Shown: in pieces, positions 12,701 to 18,700 of the stretch
How the letters are laid out: the number at the start of each line of letters is the position of its first letter
How positions within the stretch are numbered: the stretch's first letter is position 1
Assembly (NCBI GenBank): GCA_026770585.1
Contig: MU646381.1
Coordinates: forward strand, 239,247 to 264,079
DNA length: 24,833 nucleotides
Reading direction: 5' to 3'
Source of the DNA: Baffinella frigidus
Lineage: Eukaryota; Cryptophyceae; Cryptomonadales; Baffinellaceae
The notes under the pieces: model-generated
The model's input: only the letters and a program-made list of their open reading frames with translations
Databases searched by the model: none
Told to the model about the DNA's origin: nothing
Translations under genes and position numbers: made by a program

Positions 12701-15700
12701 ATAGTTTAGGGTTCAGGGCTTGGGGTTTAGGGTTCAGCGTTTTGGGTTTTGGGTTTGAGGTTTAGGGTTTAGGGTTTGGGGTTTGGGGTTTGGAGTTTGT
12801 GGCTTGGGATTTAGGGTTTGGGGTTTTGGGTTTGGATTTTTGGATTTAGGGTTTAGAGTTTGGGGTTCGGGGTTTAGGGTTTGGGGTTCAGGGTTTGAGG
12901 TTTGGGGTTAAGGGATTAGGATTAAGGGTTTGGGGTTGGGGGTTTAGGTTTGAGGTTTTGGGGTTTAGGGTTTAGGGTTTAGGGTTTAGGGTTTAGGNNN
13001 NNNNNNNNNNNNNNNNNNNNNNNNNNNNNNNNNNNNNNNNNNNNNNNNNNNNNNNNNNNNNNNNNNNNNNNNNNNNNNNNNNNNNNNNNNNNNNNNNNNN
13101 NNNNNNNNNNNNNNNNNNNNNNNNNNNNNNNNNNNNNNNNNNNNNNNNNNNNNNNNNNNNNNNNNNNNNNNNNNNNNNNNNNNNNNNNNNNNNNNNNNNN
13201 NNNNNNNNNNNNNNNNNNNNNNNNNNNNNNNNNNNNNNNNNNNNNNNNNNNNNNNNNNNNNNNNNNNNNNNNNNNNNNNNNNNNNNNNNNNNNNNNNNNN
13301 NNNNNNNNNNNNNNNNNNNNNNNNNNNNNNNNNNNNNNNNNNNNNNNNNNNNNNNNNNNNNNNNNNNNNNNNNNNNNNNNNNNNNNNNNNNNNNNNNNNN
13401 NNNNNNNNNNNNNNNNNNNNNNNNNNNNNNNNNNNNNNNNNNNNNNNNNNNNNNNNNNNNNNNNNNNNNNNNNNNNNNNNNNNNNNNNNNNNNNNNNNNN
13501 NNNNNNNNNNNNNNNNNNNNNNNNNNNNNNNNNNNNNNNNNNNNNNNNNNNNNNNNNNNNNNNNNNNNNNNNNNNNNNNNNNNNNNNNNNNNNNNNNNNN
13601 NNNNNNNNNNNNNNNNNNNNNNNNNNNNNNNNNNNNNNNNNNNNNNNNNNNNNNNNNNNNNNNNNNNNNNNNNNNNNNNNNNNNNNNNNNNNNNNNNNNN
13701 NNNNNNNNNNNNNNNNNNNNNNNNNNNNNNNNNNNNNNNNNNNNNNNNNNNNNNNNNNNNNNNNNNNNNNNNNNNNNNNNNNNNNNNNNNNNNNNNNNNN
13801 NNNNNNNNNNNNNNNNNNNNNNNNNNNNNNNNNNNNNNNNNNNNNNNNNNNNNNNNNNNNNNNNNNNNNNNNNNNNNNNNAGAGAGAGAGTGAGTGAGAG
13901 AGAGAGGGAGAGGGAGAGAGAGTGAGAGTGCGTGAGAGAGAGAGACAGAGAGCAAGAGAGCGAGAGCGAGAGCGAGCGAGAGAGAGAGATAGAGAGGTCA
14001 CTGTGCACCTCGGCTCCTTAGTCGGATAGCGAGGGGGGAAACGGGTCGGGCACGAATTAGGCAAATTGGACGTGACCTTTACCAGTCGCGTCCAGTTCGT
14101 ACAGGAAAAAACTGCCCAGCTGGGAAGGTTGTCCATAAATTGCCCGAATGATTTGCCCCCTCGCTATTCGAGCAACGCTCGCGACCTCAGCTCTACCCCC
14201 ACAGCACTCCCACGAAGCTCTACACCGCACTCCCTCAAAGCCCGTATCTTCGGGTACGGGTACGAAGACCGGGTACGGGCACCCTACGGTAGGCAATAGC
14301 GTAGGGTCTTACGCAACTACCCGGATCCGAACGCACCTCGGCGCCGGTCTCGGTGTTCCAGATCTTCACGAGTCGGTCCTCGTGCGCTGGTTCAGGGTTC
14401 AGGGTTTAGTGTTCACTGTTTAGTGTTTAGTGTGTAGGGGTTAGGGGTTAGGGGTTGGAGGTTGTTTGCTAGGGTTTAGGATTTAGGGTTTAGGGTTTAG
14501 GGTTTAGGGTTTAGGGTTTAGGGTTTAGGGTTTAGGGCTTAGGGTTTAGGGTTTAGGGTTTAGGGTTTAGGGCTTCGGGTTTCGGGTTTCGGGTTCCGGG
14601 TTTCGGGAGAAACCGCTGACGATGCGCGTCCCGTCCAGAGAGAATGCCACGGAGAACACTGCGCCTGCGTCTCCGTTCAGCTTGCGCACCTGCACAACGC
14701 ATTGAGCTGAGAAAGACATCCAGAACTGCACGCTTTCCTGCACAACCCATGATGGTGCTTTGGTGCTTTAGTGCTTTGTATTACACTCACATCGAAGACC
14801 ACGCCCGCCTCACTCTTGAGGGGACGGACACAATCTACGGATGAGCTCCTCGACCCCACCCACCCGGGTCCGGCCGAGCTCCCTTTTCACGCACCTTTTT
14901 GAGCCGAGAAAGGCATCCAGAACTGCACGTTTTCGGCGCAAGATTCACCAACACGATCAACTCGTTGGTTTTGAGGTCAGGATTCCCTCGGGCGGACGCT
15001 GGATTCTGTTCGCGTGGGCGGGAAGGGTCGCAGAGAGAGCGAGAGAGCGAGAGAGCGAGCGAGAGAGAGAGAGAGAAAGAGAGAGAGTACCCCGCGTTTG
15101 CGTGACCGGTCAGCTGTCGACTTAGTGTTAGGACAAGTTGACCCCCTTAAAACGTCGACCCCCTTAAAGTTCAATGTTTTAAGGGGGTCGACTGTTATTG
15201 ACGGCGTCAATCACAGCGAATGGAGGGAGGAGCCGCTCCTCGCCCTGCCACGCCAGATTCTTGGAAGGGGTCGCCAAAAGTCAATTCCCCGGAAGGAATG
15301 AGGGCAAATGGTTTACTTTGGGCATAGTTGAACGCCAAAATTGGCGTTCCCAAGAGGAGCTACCCCCTCCAGCAGTCTGGCGTGGTTTGCTGATCGCACA
15401 GAGCAGGAATCACAATTCTGGCTCGAGAGTTCTGTTCCGCCAGAGGACAGCTCCAAGATGGTAGTTGTACGGATCCGGGTAGTTGCGTAGGACCCTACGC
15501 TATTGCCTACCGTAGGGTGCCCGTACCCGGTCTTCGTACCCGTACCCGGTCTTCGTACCCGTACCCGAAGTCTTCGCACCGCGTCCAAGGCCATGCTCAT
15601 CCGGCAAGTATTTTTCTTTTAAAATTATGAATGAAAATTACTACACAAGTGCTTGCAATGTATCATCATTTTATGCCTAACATAACATGTCTACCCTTAT

Positions 15701-18700
15701 CTTCGGCGCTGGAAGCCGTAAGAAGCGAGACAGATTCTGTCGTGTTCCGAAACTACGTGCAAAGACCCGTGCACCCCGGCCACTCGAGGCTAGAAATGTG
15801 ACTATTTTAAACCAGGGATTCGTTTCCAAGTGAAGAAAAAAAAGAGAGGTGTGGTAATTTTCTCACAAATGGGGGCGTTTGGTCACGTTACTGGGGGAAT
15901 TCCCCCAGTAACGTGACCAAGCCTGCCCGTGACTGGTACTAAATTTAACAATCCCACATTTAAAATACTCCCTCTTCCAGCCTCGAGTGAGGAGCTGCGG
16001 TTCCCCGCTACGGGTTTCCACGAGAGGGCATGCCGTCGGAAGCTCTGAGGGCGAGATTTGACCATCACTTTGACCAGAAGCTGGCCAGTTTGACCGGGGG
16101 CTGGCCAGGCCCCAGCCCTCCATGCGGGGAAATCTCATACGGACGAGTATCCATGTTGAATACGACCTGGTAACGAAAATTACTACACACCGGTTTTACT
16201 ATTACTTGTATGCACCAATTGTGTAGTAATTTTCGTTGCCAGATCGTCCGGATCGTATTCAACTTGAATAATCGGCAGGATCAAATCATCCCCAAAAATG
16301 TGACGGGAAAGCAACCTTTGGGACTCCTCTCAAGTACACACCACGCCAGAGGGCTCGAGGGAAACTGACGCCTTATCCACGTCAGATCTGACGTTGTCAA
16401 CTTAAGCATTCAAGGGAGTTCCCCTGAAAGATGTCAAAAGTGGATGTTTCAAGCCCTCTGGCGTGGCAGGGACAGCATCGCGCCTCAGTTCTCGTCTCGG
16501 CGTTCCAGATCTTCACGAGCCTTCGGGTACGGGTACGAAGACCGGGTACGGGCACCCTACGGTAGGCAATAGCGTAGGGTCCTACGCAACTACCCGGATC
16601 CGTACAACTACCCGGATCCGATCGCACCTCAGTTCTCGTCGTGGCGTCCCAGATCTTCACGAAGCCGTCCAACGAACCTGGTTTAGGGTTGAGAGTTTAG
16701 GGTTTAGGGTTTAGGGTTTAGAGTTTAGGGTTTAGGGCTTAGGGGTAAGGGGTAAGGGGTTAGGGGTTAGGGGTTAGGGGCTAGGGGTTAGGGGTTAGGG
16801 GTTAGGGGTTATTTGTCAGGGTTTAGGGTTTAGGGGTTAGGGTCTAGGGTTTGAGGTTTAGGGTTTAGGGTCTAGGGTTTAGGGTTGAGGGTCTAGGGTT
16901 TCGGGACTGACCGCTGACGAAGTACTTCCCGTCTCGAGAAAACGCGACCGCGGACACCTGCCACGCCAGAGGGTTCCAAGGGGTCGCCAAAAGTCAATTG
17001 CCTTTCAAGGCAGTGCTTTTCAAAAGTTGCCACCCCTTATCACAGAGGTTTAAAACAATTCACCCCTCCTCCACTCTGGCGTGGTGCCGAGACAAGAACT
17101 GAGGTGCGATCGGATCCGGGTAGTTGTACGGATCCGGGGAGTTGCGTAAGACCCTACGCTATTGCCTACCGTAGGGGGCCCGTACCGTGCATGTATGCCC
17201 GCCCAGTGTACACTCCGGATTCCCGACGACGCCTGAACAACCTTGTGTGCAGACGCAGGGGCGTCGGGTTTCGTGCCGCGGGCTGGTCCAGACCTGCGAG
17301 CCACGCCAGAGTGCAGTAGGGTGTTGATTTTTTTAAACCGCGTCTGAGAGCGGTTGTTGACTTTTGAAAATCACTGCCCTGAGGAGGAATTGACTTTTGG
17401 CGACCCCTTCCAAGGCTCTGGCGTGGAGGAATGACGGTTCAGGGATGCTGATTCAGGGATTACGATCCAGACAGAGCTGGGGACGCACTGCCACTCGAGA
17501 ATGCTCGAGGATCCTTTTTACATGCAGGGTTCTAAAAAATTGTACCAGGATAGGGCATTCCTACCTCGCGCCTGGTATAATTTGTACTGCCGTGGCCAAT
17601 TTTACATGAAAGTTACCACACAAATACTTACCTGTAAAACACCTCACTTTTAAATAGACCCCTCTAGCATTCTGGTGTGGTGGGCAAGCAGCCGTCGGCG
17701 ACGCGGCGCCTGACCTGCGAGGCATTACGATTCAGGGTTTTCATTTCGCCAGATATTTAAAATAAATGCTCGAAATGCATACGTTTGGCGTGAGAAGTTG
17801 CCAGTTTGGCCACTTCAGGCAGAATCTGACGCTAACAGTTTGCCTTTTGAGCATTCAATTTAAATGCCTGGTGGGATGAGATGACGATTCAGACAGAGCT
17901 AGGAACGACTAGCGTATCACTCAACTCAAGGCTACAGGCCCTATATTAGGACCTGTATCAAGAGTAATGAAGAAGAAGAAGAAGAAGATACCTACGATCA
18001 ACGTCTGCGACAGCTGCGACAGCGCCCACACATCAATGCACACCTGTGTGCATTGACACCCGTGTGCATTGACACCCGTGTGCATTGACACCCGTGTGCA
18101 TTGACACCCGTGTGCATTGACACCCGTGTGCATTGACACCCGTGTGCATTGATCAATGTGAGAGAATCCACTGCTAGCCACAAGATTTTTATTCTATCAA
18201 CTTTGAAGCTATTTCACAGCACGTGTAGTAAACTGGACCCCCCTGAGGGGTCCGAGATTCTCAAGTGGCCAGTTTCAAAGGGGGTTGACTTGAGCAAAAA
18301 TCCTGGCAAAAAGCAGTGGAATGGGACGCGTGTGCACATCTTCATAGGCTAACAGACCAAAAATGGGGTAGTTAGGCCTACGGTATTGACTACGGTAGGC
18401 CGTGGGGGCCTGGGGGGGCTCCTACGAAAAACCCTACGGCCTACCGTAGGTAATACCGTAGGTCTAACTACCCCTTTTTTGGTCCGTTACTCTATTAACC
18501 TGCAAACCACTCGCGAATCAGCCGTGAATAATCTCAGACATGTAGCTCTGCCAGAGTAAATCTGGGCACGTCATTATTAGTTTTAGAGAAGGGGCTCCAG
18601 TACACATTAAATACATTTAGTCTTCTAAATGTATTGTATTACGTGCCCAACTTTACCCGGACAGAGCTAGGACATCTAGCTCTGTCCCACTTGGATTTGG

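Noticed and set aside
12979-14136. Long open frames of 320-385 codons on the minus strand
   Set aside because: They run through 883 unknown bases and a GA microsatellite; the readable part is low-complexity Ser/Leu/Arg.
18046-18152. CRISPR array
   Set aside because: The 16-bp units are head to tail with no spacers, in eukaryote-type DNA.
17921-18183. His/Cys-rich coding frame
   Set aside because: It is the translation of the 16-bp minisatellite plus a microsatellite tail.
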